From: Bacteroidales bacterium UBA6192
GTDB taxonomy: Bacteria > Bacteroidota > Bacteroidia > Bacteroidales > F082
DNA length: 29,436 nt
Assembly: GCA_002422725.1 (NCBI GenBank)
Contig: DITE01000090.1
Span: 1-29,436 of the forward strand
Reading direction: 5' to 3'
The notes below the pieces were generated by a model. That model was not told the DNA's origin. It saw only the letters and a list, made by a program, of their open reading frames with translations, and made no database searches. A program made the position numbers and the translations under genes. This document shows, piece by piece, positions 1 through 7,838 of the stretch. Positions within the stretch are counted from its first letter, which is position 1. Every line of letters starts with the position of its first letter.

Positions 1-1
1 C

Positions 2-2791
2 TTTCTCATCGCAATTTTTCTGGTTTCCGTTTCCGGACTCCATGCCCAGTTGATTGTTGCCGAACCCCCGTTTCCAACAGAAAACCAACAGGTTGTAATC
101 ACTTTCAATGCCCAGGAAGGCAGTGGCGGACTTGCCGGATACACAGGTGATGTGTATGCACACACCGGGGTTATTACCAACAACAGCAGCGGTGGTTCTG
201 ACTGGAAATACGTTGTGGCCAACTGGGGTGTCAATATTCCTAAAGCCAAGCTTACCCGGATTGCCCCTGACCTCTATACCCTCACCATCGGGCCTTCTGT
301 TCGCGACTATTATGGTGTTCCGGCCAGTGAAACCATTCTTAAAATGGCATTTGTGTTCCGGAGCGGAGTTGAAGTTGGAGGCTCTTACCTTGAAGGAAAA
401 ACAGAGCAAAACGGTGATATCTTCTACGATGTTGCTGCCGGCGGTCTCAATGTCAGCATACTTACACCGGAACAAATGCAAATTCTGGCCGAAATCAACG
501 AAACCATACCGGTTGCTGTTGCCTCACTTGACGCTGACTCCACTGTGCTAACTATCAACAATATGAAAGTTGCATCAACCACAAGCAGCACTTTAAACTA
601 CAACATTATTGCCAACCAATATGGAAAATATTGGGTCAAAGCAACTGCTTATGCAGCCAAAGAAATGGTGGCAGATTCATTTTTCTACTTTGTAAGAACG
701 CCTGTTGTTGTTGAGCAAAAACCTGAGGGTGTTGTGGATGGCATAAACTACATCAGTGAAACAGAAGTGATATTATCGTTATTTGCTCCATTTAAGGATC
801 ATGTGTTTGTGATTGGCGATTTCAATCAATGGGAACTTGATGAAACCAACTATATGAAGCGAACACCTGATGGCCAAACGTACTGGATTTCGCTTGGCAA
901 CCTCGTTCCAGGAAAGGAATATGTGTACCAATACCTGATCGATGGTAGCCTTATTGTTGCAGATCCCTACGCGAACAAAATACTTGATCCCTGGAACGAT
1001 GGTTATATCAGCAATTCTACCTATCCTGACCTGATTCCTTATCCCACGGGTAAAACAAGCGGGATTGCAAGCGTGTTTCAAACGGCACAGCAAGCTTATG
1101 ATTGGGAAGTTACTGACTTTACCCCACCTGCAGCCACTGATCTGATTATATATGAATTACATATCCGCGATTTCGTTGCAACACGCGATATCAAAACCGT
1201 GATTGATACACTCGACTATCTCGAAAAACTCGGCGTTAATGCTATTGAACTGATGCCAATTAACGAGTTCGATGGCAACGATTCATGGGGCTATAACCCA
1301 TCGTTTTATTTTGCTACGGACAAAGCTTATGGACGGGCTGAAGATTACAAGCGGTTTATTGATGAATGTCACAAAAGAGGGATTGCCGTGATCATTGATA
1401 TGGTACTCAACCATTCCTATGGTCAATCACCACTTGTGCAAATGTATTTCGATCCCAATGCCGGCGATTACGGGCAGCCCACTGCCGAAAACCCCTGGTA
1501 TAACCAGGTCTGTCCTCACCAACCCTATTGCTGGGGTTATGATTTTGATCATGAGAGCCAGCACACCAGAAATTTTATTGACAGGGTGAATACATACTGG
1601 ATCAACGAATTTAAAGTGGATGGTTTCCGTTTCGATTTTACCAAAGGATTTACCAACGTACAAACCGGGAATCAGGGTTCAAACAAGGACAATGCAAGGA
1701 TTGCTATCCTCAAACGCATGGCCGACCAAATCTGGGAAGAAAATGACAAAGCCATTGTAATACTCGAACATTTTGCCGAAAACTCCGAAGAAATCGAATT
1801 GTCCAATTATGGTATGTTGCTCTGGGGCAATTTGAATTATGCCTATAATGAAGCTACTATGGGCTATAACGCCAATTCCAATTTTTCGGGGATTTCGTAC
1901 AAGCAAAGAGGCTGGACTAACCCACATCTGGTTGGTTACATGGAAAGCCATGATGAAGAACGACTTATGTTTAAAAACCACACCTATGGCAATTCATCCA
2001 ATCCATGGCACGATGTTAAAACCTTACAGGTTGGGTTGCAGAGGAATGCGGCAGCAGCTGCATTTTTCCTGCTTGTTCCCGGACCAAAGATGATCTGGCA
2101 GTTCGGTGAACTTGGCTACGATGTGAGCATTGACGATCCCTGCAGGGTGTGTGCGAAACCTATTCGCTGGCAGTACTTTCAGGAGTTTGACCGAAGACAG
2201 CTTTACCATTACTATAGCTCATTAATTGATCTGCGTTTGTCGCAAAACGTTTTCAAAACCTCTGATTTTAGTGTTATTGCAAACGGAGCATTGAAAAAAA
2301 TCCGGCTTTCCGACAACAATATGCAGGTGGTTGTTATGGGCAACTTTGGCGTAACAACTGACGAAATCAACCCCCAGTTCCATGCAACAGGCCGGTGGTA
2401 TGATTACTACAACAACGACTCCATTGATGTTACCGATATCAGCGCACCAATCAGCCTGCTTCCGGGTGAATTTAGAATTTATACCACCCAAAAACTTGAT
2501 ACGCCCGACTTTGTGGGTCTTCCTGACCACAAAACAAAGCACAGCAAGTTGTTGATTTTCCCCAACCCCTCTCAAAACGAGTTCACCATTAAACTCAACA
2601 TCAGTTATCCCGACACCTATCAGTTGAAGCTATTGAGCGTCTCGGGTCAGACACTGGATGTGTTGCACAAAGGCGTGTTAACAATTGGTATGCATCAATT
2701 CGTTCAGGGCGAAGAACTTCCTTCAGGGGTTTATTTTATCGAGTTGACAAGTCAGGGTATGCGGGAAGTCAAAAAACTGGTCAGGTTATAG
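2..2791 (+). CDS. Secreted GH13 alpha-amylase with T9SS sorting domain (5' truncated)
   Basis: Extracellular or cell-surface alpha-glucan hydrolase. The frame is open to the left edge and the first 16 visible residues (FLIAIFLVSVSGLHAQ) are the end of a signal peptide cut after AQ, so the true start lies before the window; the in-frame TTG at 50 is not the start. Order, numbered from the first visible codon: an N-terminal beta-rich module (about 20-135), a CBM48/E-set-like module (about 245-335, IGDFNQWE), a GH13 barrel (about 395-790) and a C-terminal type A sorting domain (about 850-929, FPNPSQNEF to KKLVRL). The GH13 regions are all visible: DMVLNH near 466, GFRFDF with nucleophile Asp 545, ILEHF with acid/base Glu 589, and ESHDEE with Asp 651. 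The family hydrolyses starch-like polymers; exact specificity cannot be read. It converges on the next gene across 22 bp. Confidence 0.93.
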   Translation, partial: FLIAIFLVSVSGLHAQLIVAEPPFPTENQQVVITFNAQEGSGGLAGYTGDVYAHTGVITNNSSGGSDWKYVVANWGVNIPKAKLTRIAPDLYTLTIGPSVRDYYGVPASETILKMAFVFRSGVEVGGSYLEGKTEQNGDIFYDVAAGGLNVSILTPEQMQILAEINETIPVAVASLDADSTVLTINNMKVASTTSSTLNYNIIANQYGKYWVKATAYAAKEMVADSFFYFVRTPVVVEQKPEGVVDGINYISETEVILSLFAPFKDHVFVIGDFNQWELDETNYMKRTPDGQTYWISLGNLVPGKEYVYQYLIDGSLIVADPYANKILDPWNDGYISNSTYPDLIPYPTGKTSGIASVFQTAQQAYDWEVTDFTPPAATDLIIYELHIRDFVATRDIKTVIDTLDYLEKLGVNAIELMPINEFDGNDSWGYNPSFYFATDKAYGRAEDYKRFIDECHKRGIAVIIDMVLNHSYGQSPLVQMYFDPNAGDYGQPTAENPWYNQVCPHQPYCWGYDFDHESQHTRNFIDRVNTYWINEFKVDGFRFDFTKGFTNVQTGNQGSNKDNARIAILKRMADQIWEENDKAIVILEHFAENSEEIELSNYGMLLWGNLNYAYNEATMGYNANSNFSGISYKQRGWTNPHLVGYMESHDEERLMFKNHTYGNSSNPWHDVKTLQVGLQRNAAAAAFFLLVPGPKMIWQFGELGYDVSIDDPCRVCAKPIRWQYFQEFDRRQLYHYYSSLIDLRLSQNVFKTSDFSVIANGALKKIRLSDNNMQVVVMGNFGVTTDEINPQFHATGRWYDYYNNDSIDVTDISAPISLLPGEFRIYTTQKLDTPDFVGLPDHKTKHSKLLIFPNPSQNEFTIKLNISYPDTYQLKLLSVSGQTLDVLHKGVLTIGMHQFVQGEELPSGVYFIELTSQGMREVKKLVRL

Positions 2792-2813
2792 ACATTCCAT
2801 TTGTCCAACATTC

Positions 2814-3209
2814 TTAATGTTTGGTTTGCTGACACAGGTCACCGGACTCATACACATTTAGGTTGGATTGGGCTATGAAACCTATCTGAACAATTCCTTC
2901 GGTTACAGAAGCAGAAGCCCCTGCCTGCATGATCTTTTGTGATGAGAGCGTAATGGTGATGCTTGACGGTATTTGTGGGTTGTTGATGGTAACTTTGCCG
3001 GATTCGTCGTAATAATAAAATGATTCAACAGTGTAGTTTCCCTGAGCCTCCAGGGTATAAACCACATCAATACTTTCTTCCGTAAACTGCTCCCCAGCTG
3101 TTTCGAGCTGGCAGGTCAGTGGACTAAGTTCCTTTTCTTTCACGCATGCGGTGAATTGCAAAGTGGAAAAAATGGCCAATCCCACTAAAGCTCTCGTCCA
3201 ATTATTCAT
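2814..3209 (-). CDS. Hypothetical lipoprotein
   Basis: A 131-residue protein of unknown function. The N-terminus is a lipoprotein signal peptide (MNNWTRALVG...) with the lipobox FTAC, so the mature protein is probably lipid-anchored in the envelope. The rest is predicted beta-rich, with two more cysteines (LTCQLE, DLCQQ) that could pair. I chose the ATG at 3209; an in-frame TTG at 3218 would add three residues but sits one base after the upstream stop. It is the last gene of a three-gene minus-strand operon after OsmC and a thioesterase. I do not recognise the family. Confidence 0.75.
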   Translation of the reverse strand: MNNWTRALVGLAIFSTLQFTACVKEKELSPLTCQLETAGEQFTEESIDVVYTLEAQGNYTVESFYYYDESGKVTINNPQIPSSITITLSSQKIMQAGASASVTEGIVQIGFIAQSNLNVYESGDLCQQTKH

Positions 3210-3219
3210 GTTCAACAAA

Positions 3220-3600
3220 TTAAATCTGACTTAAGAATTTCTCTCTATCCACTATAAACCGGGTGTGGGTTCCATGACCTACAAGGAGTTCATCATCGAA
3301 TACAAGTACTTCAAAAACAATTTTCCTGCCCGAGCTTTCCAGCACCTGGCTTTCGCATCTGAGATGACGCCCCACAGCTGAAGCCCTAAGGTGCTTAATA
3401 TTCACTTCGGCATCAACACTGGTTGCGTTCCCGGGGAGAAATTCAGCGATGCTTTTTAATGCTGTACACTCCATAAATGCAACCATAGCCGGTGTTGCAA
3501 ACACTTCCACCAAGCCTGAACCATATCTGGTTGCCGTGTCTTCATGACTAACAGTCATTTCCTGTTTACCCTTTATTCCGGGTGTAATGCGTGAATTCAT
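3220..3600 (-). CDS. Hotdog-fold thioesterase (FlK-like)
   Basis: A 126-residue single-domain protein resembling the fluoroacetyl-CoA thioesterase-like hotdog family, which hydrolyses acyl-CoA thioesters in the cytoplasm. Visible family features are GSGLVEVFATPAMVAFME, which holds the Thr and Glu positions used by FlK-type enzymes, and the closing VGHGTHTRFIVD strand with conserved His. The length is normal for the family. The start codon overlaps the OsmC stop by four bases, so the two genes are translationally coupled. Substrate is unknown; the fluoroacetate activity of the name-giving enzyme should not be assumed. Confidence 0.85.
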   Translation of the reverse strand: MNSRITPGIKGKQEMTVSHEDTATRYGSGLVEVFATPAMVAFMECTALKSIAEFLPGNATSVDAEVNIKHLRASAVGRHLRCESQVLESSGRKIVFEVLVFDDELLVGHGTHTRFIVDREKFLSQI

Positions 3601-4019
3601 TCTGCAATTGAATTTTTAAAATTTAACTGAATGGTCTGTTTCAGTTCAGGGTGCAGGCTGAAGGCAACCGGGCAGGTTTTCGAAATGTGTTCAATAATTT
3701 TCTTGTGCTTAATGGAGTATGGAAAATCTGGAAAGTCAATCTCAATAACCACTTCAGCAATTCTTCTTGGGTCCGAAGCCATCATTTTGGTAACCCTGGC
3801 ATTGGCACCATCAATGCTGAATTTATGCTCCCGGGCTGTTATCCCCATGATGGTAAGCATGCAGCTGCATAAGGCAGACGAAACCAAATCGGTAGGAGAA
3901 AACGCTTCGCCTTTTCCCTGGTTGTCGACAGGAGCATCGGTGATTACTACAGTACCTGATTGCAAATGGGTCATTTCGGTGCGCAGGTCGCTGATATACT
4001 TTACTTCGAATGATGGCAT
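3597..4019 (-). CDS. OsmC family protein (thiol peroxidase-like)
   Basis: OsmC/Ohr-superfamily protein, a cytoplasmic cysteine-based reductant of organic hydroperoxides in characterised members. The start at 4019 gives 140 residues beginning MPSFEVKYISDLRTEMTH, the usual start of this subfamily. The frame is open to 4172, but a -7 element at 4038-4045 lies inside that extension and supports the shorter form. Key residues: Cys53 in SSALCSCML and Cys116 in KTCPVAF, the positions of the two redox cysteines; GKGEAFSPTDL is the family signature. First gene of an operon with a thioesterase and a lipoprotein. Confidence 0.9.
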   Translation of the reverse strand: MPSFEVKYISDLRTEMTHLQSGTVVITDAPVDNQGKGEAFSPTDLVSSALCSCMLTIMGITAREHKFSIDGANARVTKMMASDPRRIAEVVIEIDFPDFPYSIKHKKIIEHISKTCPVAFSLHPELKQTIQLNFKNSIAE

Positions 4020-4037
4020 GTTGTAAGTATTAAGAGG

Positions 4038-4045
4038 CAAAAATA
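4038..4045 (-). promoter_or_regulatory. Bacteroidota -7 element (TATTTTTG) for the OsmC operon
   Basis: Reads TATTTTTG on the minus strand, an exact match to TAnnTTTG, about 18 bp before the OsmC ATG. No clear -33 TTTG is seen. It implies a leader of roughly 12 nt and decides the start at 4019. Confidence 0.55.
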
Positions 4046-4138
4046 ATGAAGTTTGTTCAGCCATGGCTAGCGTAATGACTTCGTGTGGAACTTTGGTGAA
4101 TAAATTTGGAAACAGAGCTTGTGTTATCACTATATGAC

Positions 4139-4168
4139 AAAAAAGCCCCCCGACTTTCATCGGAAGGC
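4139..4168 (-). terminator. Intrinsic terminator of the small Lys/Cys protein gene
   Basis: On the minus strand a nine-pair stem (GCCTTCCGA with TCGGGGGGC, two G-U pairs) closes a six-base loop and is followed by TTTTTT. A second weaker hairpin with arms AACCAAA/TTTGGTT lies at 4172-4198, between the stop codon and this terminator. Confidence 0.75.
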
Positions 4169-4211
4169 CCAAACCAAATTAAAACAAAACGTTTGGTTAT
4201 ATCAATAGTGA

Positions 4212-4448
4212 TTACTTTTTGTCATCATCACAGCTGCTCTTTTTCTCTGAGCTGCAGCAAGATTTTTTTGTAGTGCAATCACCTTTTTTCTCTTTTGTTT
4301 CTTTTGTTTCTTTCTTTGCATCTTTTTTCTTATCGTCATCTAACCTAGCCAACTCAATACCTGTGGTTGAAGCTACTACTGTTTGGATGCTAGCTGCGCC
4401 GAAAGCGATAAAAGCCATTAAAGCAATGCTTAAAACTAATTTCTTCAT
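4212..4448 (-). CDS. Small exported Lys/Asp/Glu-rich protein with C-terminal cysteine cluster
   Basis: A 78-residue protein of unknown function. It starts at the ATG at 4448 with a signal peptide (MKKLVLSIALMAFIAFGAAS). The -7 element at 4482-4489 lies within the longer open frame, which rules that extension out. The mature part is low-complexity and highly charged (DDDKKKDAKKETKETKEKK) and ends in a cysteine-rich stretch, CTTKKSCCSS...SSCDDDKK, four cysteines in about 17 residues. That could bind metal or form disulfides, but no family is recognised. It is divergent from a two-component operon, across four phased TGTTAA repeats, and has its own terminator. A target of the adjacent regulator is the natural guess. 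Confidence 0.8.
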   Translation of the reverse strand: MKKLVLSIALMAFIAFGAASIQTVVASTTGIELARLDDDKKKDAKKETKETKEKKGDCTTKKSCCSSEKKSSCDDDKK

Positions 4449-4481
4449 GATTCTACTTTTTTTGTTATTATTATTTGCTGA

Positions 4482-4489
4482 CAAAAATA
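4482..4489 (-). promoter_or_regulatory. -7 element (TATTTTTG) for the small exported protein
   Basis: Exact TAnnTTTG match on the minus strand, 33 bp before the ATG. The -33 position, about 21 bp upstream, falls on the first TGTTAA repeat and no TTTG is present. That is the arrangement expected of a promoter that needs an activator in place of the -33 contact. Confidence 0.6.
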
Positions 4490-4510
4490 ACATCTGTTGG
4501 TATCTTTGTC

Positions 4511-4548
4511 TGTTAATGGGCTGTTAATAACTGTTAAGGATATGTTAA
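4511..4548. promoter_or_regulatory. Four phased TGTTAA direct repeats, probable response-regulator operator
   Basis: TGTTAA occurs at 4511, 4522, 4532 and 4543, spacings of 11, 10 and 11 bp, one helical turn each. OmpR/PhoB-type regulators bind tandem direct repeats with this spacing. The array lies between divergent -7 elements at 4482-4489 (minus) and 4576-4583 (plus), and an OmpR-type regulator is encoded in the operon to the right. The sequence shows the repeat; the assignment to that regulator is inferred. Confidence 0.7.
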
Positions 4549-4575
4549 TGTTCTCTCCATACTCATGGCATGGCG

Positions 4576-4583
4576 TAATTTTG
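4576..4583 (+). promoter_or_regulatory. -7 element (TAATTTTG) for the histidine kinase operon
   Basis: Exact TAnnTTTG match, 20 bp before the ATG at 4604. It makes the upstream in-frame ATG at 4565 an unlikely start, since that codon would precede the promoter core. Confidence 0.6.
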
Positions 4584-4603
4584 AGGTGAAATTCAAACCA
4601 TTA

Positions 4604-5902
4604 ATGAAAAAACGACTGTTTAATTTCTTCATCTTCATTGCCCTGATTTCGTTGTTTGGGGTTGTTGTCACGCAGATTTACTGGGTAAAAAATGCATTGT
4701 TTCTAAAAGAGGAGCAATTTAAAGGGAGCGTACTGATCGGGATGAAAAGTGTTTTAAATCAACTTATTCTGAAGCACAATGATTCCACACTCAGGCAGAT
4801 GACATCGTCTTCGCCATGCGTAATTGAAAAAACCGAAGTGTCGGACATCATCAGCGAGTATGTTCTCGATTCGCTCATCAGGGTCGAAATGGGATGTATG
4901 AAAATAAGCAAAGACTACGAATACGTCATCTACAACAAAAGAAACAGCCGGATGGCCATGGGTCGATTCAAAGATTATACCGAACAGCTCATTCAATCGG
5001 AACACCAGATAAGCATCAGTCCGCTTTTTTCACCAGGGGAATATTATCTGAGCATGTATTTTCCAAACCAGCAGGGTATGATCATCCGGCAGATGATTGG
5101 CTGGATGGTGTTGTCGGCACTTTTTCTCATTGTTGTCATGTTCAGTTTCTGGTATACCATCACAACCGTGCTGCGCCAGAAGAAGCTGTCGGAGATGAAA
5201 ACCGATTTCATCAACAATATGACCCATGAGTTTAAGACCCCCATTTCGACTATTTCGCTTGCATCGGAAATGCTCATGAAACCCGAAGTAATTACATCAT
5301 CAGAAAAGATTCTCAAATATGCGTCAGTAATTTACGATGAGAATAACAGGCTTCAGAAGCAGGTGGAACAAGTGTTGCAAATTGCCATTATTGATAAGGG
5401 TGAAGCCAGGTTAAAACTGAAAGATGTTGACCTGCATAAATTGATTGATAAAATCAGCGAAAGTTTCGACCTGCAGGTGAGAGAAAAAGGCGGCAGCATT
5501 GAGATTCAGTATCTGGCCGATCCAAGTATTGTTGCCGGCGACAGGATGCATCTGATGAATGTCTTCTCCAATTTGATCGACAATGCCATCAAATACTCTC
5601 ATCATGCACCCGACATCAACATTATGACTGACTCGGACCGAAAGGGTGTTTACATACACGTGGCAGACAAGGGAATTGGCATTGCCCCTGAAAACCAAAG
5701 ACTCATTTTTAAAAACCTTTACCGGGTTCACACAGGTGACGTGCATGATGTAAAAGGTTTTGGACTCGGACTGTATTATGTTAAAAAGCTGGTTGAAATG
5801 CACAATGGAAACATCCGTGTTGACAGCGAAACAGGCAAAGGTTCAACTTTTACTGTATTTTTACCCTTTAAAAATGAATTAAACCCCATGAGTGATGAAT
5901 AA
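4604..5902 (+). CDS. Membrane sensor histidine kinase
   Basis: A 432-residue sensor kinase that autophosphorylates on histidine and passes phosphate to the regulator encoded next. TM1 is residues 5-24, a periplasmic sensor follows (about 28-162, with Cys72 and Cys98 and no recognised fold), and TM2 is about 166-187. The HisKA H-box MTHEFKTP has phospho-acceptor His208. The ATPase domain shows the N box SNLIDNAIKY (322-331), G1 DKGIGIAP (355-362) and G2 GFGLGLYYV (385-393). The start at 4604 is chosen over ATG 4565 because the TM segment follows directly and a -7 element lies between them. The 3' end overlaps the regulator start. The signal is unknown; the two periplasmic cysteines may relate to the cysteine-rich protein encoded divergently. 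Confidence 0.94.
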   Translation: MKKRLFNFFIFIALISLFGVVVTQIYWVKNALFLKEEQFKGSVLIGMKSVLNQLILKHNDSTLRQMTSSSPCVIEKTEVSDIISEYVLDSLIRVEMGCMKISKDYEYVIYNKRNSRMAMGRFKDYTEQLIQSEHQISISPLFSPGEYYLSMYFPNQQGMIIRQMIGWMVLSALFLIVVMFSFWYTITTVLRQKKLSEMKTDFINNMTHEFKTPISTISLASEMLMKPEVITSSEKILKYASVIYDENNRLQKQVEQVLQIAIIDKGEARLKLKDVDLHKLIDKISESFDLQVREKGGSIEIQYLADPSIVAGDRMHLMNVFSNLIDNAIKYSHHAPDINIMTDSDRKGVYIHVADKGIGIAPENQRLIFKNLYRVHTGDVHDVKGFGLGLYYVKKLVEMHNGNIRVDSETGKGSTFTVFLPFKNELNPMSDE

Positions 5903-6632
5903 AGCCCCACATAAGCTCAATATACTGCTGGTGGAGGACGACCCGAATCTGAGCATGCTGTTACAGGATTACCTGGAACTTGTGCACTACAACACCACCC
6001 TGGCAAAAGATGGCGAAGAAGGTTTAAAACTCTTCAAGTCAGGAAATTTTGATTTATGCATATTGGATATTATGATGCCCAAAATGGATGGTTTTTCGCT
6101 GGCAACAGCTATACGCGAAAAGGATAATTCAATACCAATTATTTTTTTAACAGCAAAATCGCTGAAGGAGGATCGGATCAAAGGATTTCACCACGGATGC
6201 GACGATTATATCACCAAGCCATTCAGCACCGAAGAACTCAACCTGCGTGTCAAGGCAATTCTGAGACGATGCGCCAGAGGAAAGCTCGAAAGCATGATCG
6301 AGGAGGAAGAAGTTTATGTAATCGGTAAATTTGTTTTCGATGCCTCCAATATGGTTCTACGATCCGATTTTGGCGATCAGACCCTCACCCGCAAAGAAGC
6401 AGCCCTGCTTAAACTACTCATTCTGAATAAAAATCGGGTACTTACCCGCGACCTTGCCCTAAAAACCATCTGGGGCGAAAGCGACTACTTCATAGGCCGA
6501 AGTATGGATGTTTTCATTACCCGTCTGCGAAAATACCTTCGCGACGACCCGGATGTAAACATCAGTAATGTGCATGGAACCGGTTTTAAACTTGAAGTGA
6601 AAGAGTATCCGAACGAAATAATTAAAGACTGA
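5895..6632 (+). CDS. OmpR/PhoB-type response regulator
   Basis: A 245-residue DNA-binding response regulator and partner of the upstream kinase. The receiver domain (about 8-125) has the acidic pocket VEDD (Asp15/16), phospho-acceptor Asp58 in CILDIMMPKMDG, Thr86 in FLTAKS and Lys108 in ITKPF. The winged-helix domain (about 150-240) has LTRKEAALLKLL, the recognition helix region GRSMDVFITRLRKYL and the wing VHGTGFKLEV. Its first codons overlap the kinase stop; GTG at 5892 is an alternative start one codon earlier. The phased TGTTAA repeats upstream of the kinase gene are its most likely site, implying autoregulation. Confidence 0.95.
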   Translation: MNKAPHKLNILLVEDDPNLSMLLQDYLELVHYNTTLAKDGEEGLKLFKSGNFDLCILDIMMPKMDGFSLATAIREKDNSIPIIFLTAKSLKEDRIKGFHHGCDDYITKPFSTEELNLRVKAILRRCARGKLESMIEEEEVYVIGKFVFDASNMVLRSDFGDQTLTRKEAALLKLLILNKNRVLTRDLALKTIWGESDYFIGRSMDVFITRLRKYLRDDPDVNISNVHGTGFKLEVKEYPNEIIKD

Positions 6633-6778
6633 ATATCAATATATTGAATACTAAATAAGCCTCGATCGAATAAAAATAATCGTGTTGCAAATGAAATTCT
6701 TAAAAAATTTTTAACTCTTTTGTTATTGTAACTATATTAGCCAACTGATTCAGACCATTCAACAACCGACTTTCGATT

Positions 6779-7348
6779 ATGATAAGAAAGATGTTTGGGA
6801 TTGTATTGCTGATTGTTATCGTTCAGGCTTGTGCTACAAAGACTGAAAATAATCAGATGAATTTTCAGGTTGACACGTCACTTCTGGCTGAGTTTCCCTA
6901 TAAGGCAACGAAAGATGGAATTGGTGTGTATCCCCCAAAGGAATGGAAGAGGCACGATGCCACTTCATTGCTCTTCAAACAATTGCAGGAAACAAACCAT
7001 GCCACCATTGTGGCTTTGTACGCACCCGAATCGGAAGACGCCATGCTGATGGTCAACGAAACACAGGGGATGGATGCCAGCCTTCTGACGGAGATCACCG
7101 GAAATCCTTCGGCATATTATAACCAGGATTCGATCTGGAATGCGGTTATGCATGATAACTTCAGATACAAGGATTTTGACATCAACCAAATCATATTGCA
7201 AAATGATCAGCTTGTAATTTTCAAGTTATTTGTTCAGCAAAACAGCAGGCTGCTCGAACTGAATTATATGCTCCCTGCTGGCGCAAGTCCACAAACCATG
7301 AAATCTGTAGAATCCTCAATAGGTTCTCTTTATACAATAACCAATTAA
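6779..7348 (+). CDS. Hypothetical lipoprotein
   Basis: A 189-residue protein with a lipoprotein signal peptide (MIRKMFGIVLLIVIVQAC, lipid-modified Cys18). The mature part alternates strands and helices and has no motif I can assign; the run DGIGVYPPKEWKRHD followed by strands suggests a small alpha/beta domain. It lies 146 bp after the response regulator and five bases before a Bor-like lipoprotein on the same strand, so the two are probably co-transcribed. The 146-bp gap holds the A/T palindrome TTAAAAAATTTTTAA around 6702-6716 but no convincing promoter. Confidence 0.75.
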   Translation: MIRKMFGIVLLIVIVQACATKTENNQMNFQVDTSLLAEFPYKATKDGIGVYPPKEWKRHDATSLLFKQLQETNHATIVALYAPESEDAMLMVNETQGMDASLLTEITGNPSAYYNQDSIWNAVMHDNFRYKDFDINQIILQNDQLVIFKLFVQQNSRLLELNYMLPAGASPQTMKSVESSIGSLYTITN

Positions 7349-7353
7349 ACCTT

Positions 7354-7653
7354 ATGCTTATGAAAAAGATCAAATTCTTATTTGCAACAATTATCCTGGC
7401 AGTTGCCCTTTCATCGTGTATGACAACGATTCACACTGTTGGATCAGGTGCCAAAACAGGGGTCACACTTCAGGAAAAACAATGGTACGTTCTATATGGC
7501 TTAGTACCAATCAATAGTGTTAATTCAAAACAAATGGCAGGTGGAGCCACTGACTATACCATTAAAGTTCAGTCAAAATTCATTGATCTTGTCATTTCTG
7601 CCTTTACTGGAATCGTTACTGTTAACGTTCAAACCGTTGAAGTTCAGAAATAA
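7354..7653 (+). CDS. Bor-like lipoprotein
   Basis: A 99-residue lipoprotein. A signal peptide with lipobox ALSSC precedes a domain resembling the Bor family (lambda Bor/Iss serum-resistance lipoproteins): WYVLYGLVPINSVNS, a GGA motif, then a hydrophobic stretch FIDLVISAFTGIVTV and a final strand. The resemblance is in the layout: a hydrophobic 'loop' sentence, GGA, and a C-terminal glycine-containing turn. It is probably an outer-membrane lipoprotein; its function in Bacteroidota is unknown. ATG 7360 is an alternative start two codons in. A strong terminator follows at 7708-7767. Confidence 0.75.
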   Translation: MLMKKIKFLFATIILAVALSSCMTTIHTVGSGAKTGVTLQEKQWYVLYGLVPINSVNSKQMAGGATDYTIKVQSKFIDLVISAFTGIVTVNVQTVEVQK

Positions 7654-7707
7654 TTTTTCAAAAAACCATTTTCTTAATTAAGGGTTCACAGATTTTTTAT
7701 CAATTAA

Positions 7708-7767
7708 GTTGTTGTCCGTTTTTGCCTGATTAAATAAATCAGTCGAATAGGACAGCAACTTTTTTTT
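7708..7767 (+). terminator. Long intrinsic terminator after the Bor-like gene
   Basis: Arms GTTGTTGTCC (7708-7717) and GGACAGCAAC (7750-7759) pair with one G-U, an inner stem CTGATT/AATCAG lies between them, and eight T follow at once (7760-7767). It ends the two-lipoprotein transcript and separates it from the convergent glycosyltransferase operon. Confidence 0.85.
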
Positions 7768-7838
7768 GGGCGCTATCGTCCATGAAAGTTTCTTGAAGAG
7801 TTTATAATCCATTGGTCATGTTTTTTTGCAGACAAATG

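Noticed and set aside
50..52. TTG at 50 as start of the alpha-amylase
   Set aside because: The 16 in-frame residues before it form a signal peptide ending in HAQ, so the gene begins outside the window.
3597..4172. 191-residue form of the OsmC protein
   Set aside because: The extra N-terminal 51 residues do not resemble the family, and a -7 promoter element lies within them.
5411..5803. 130-codon antisense frame within the histidine kinase
   Set aside because: It lies opposite the conserved ATPase domain, has no motif or promoter, and follows from the codon use of the real gene.
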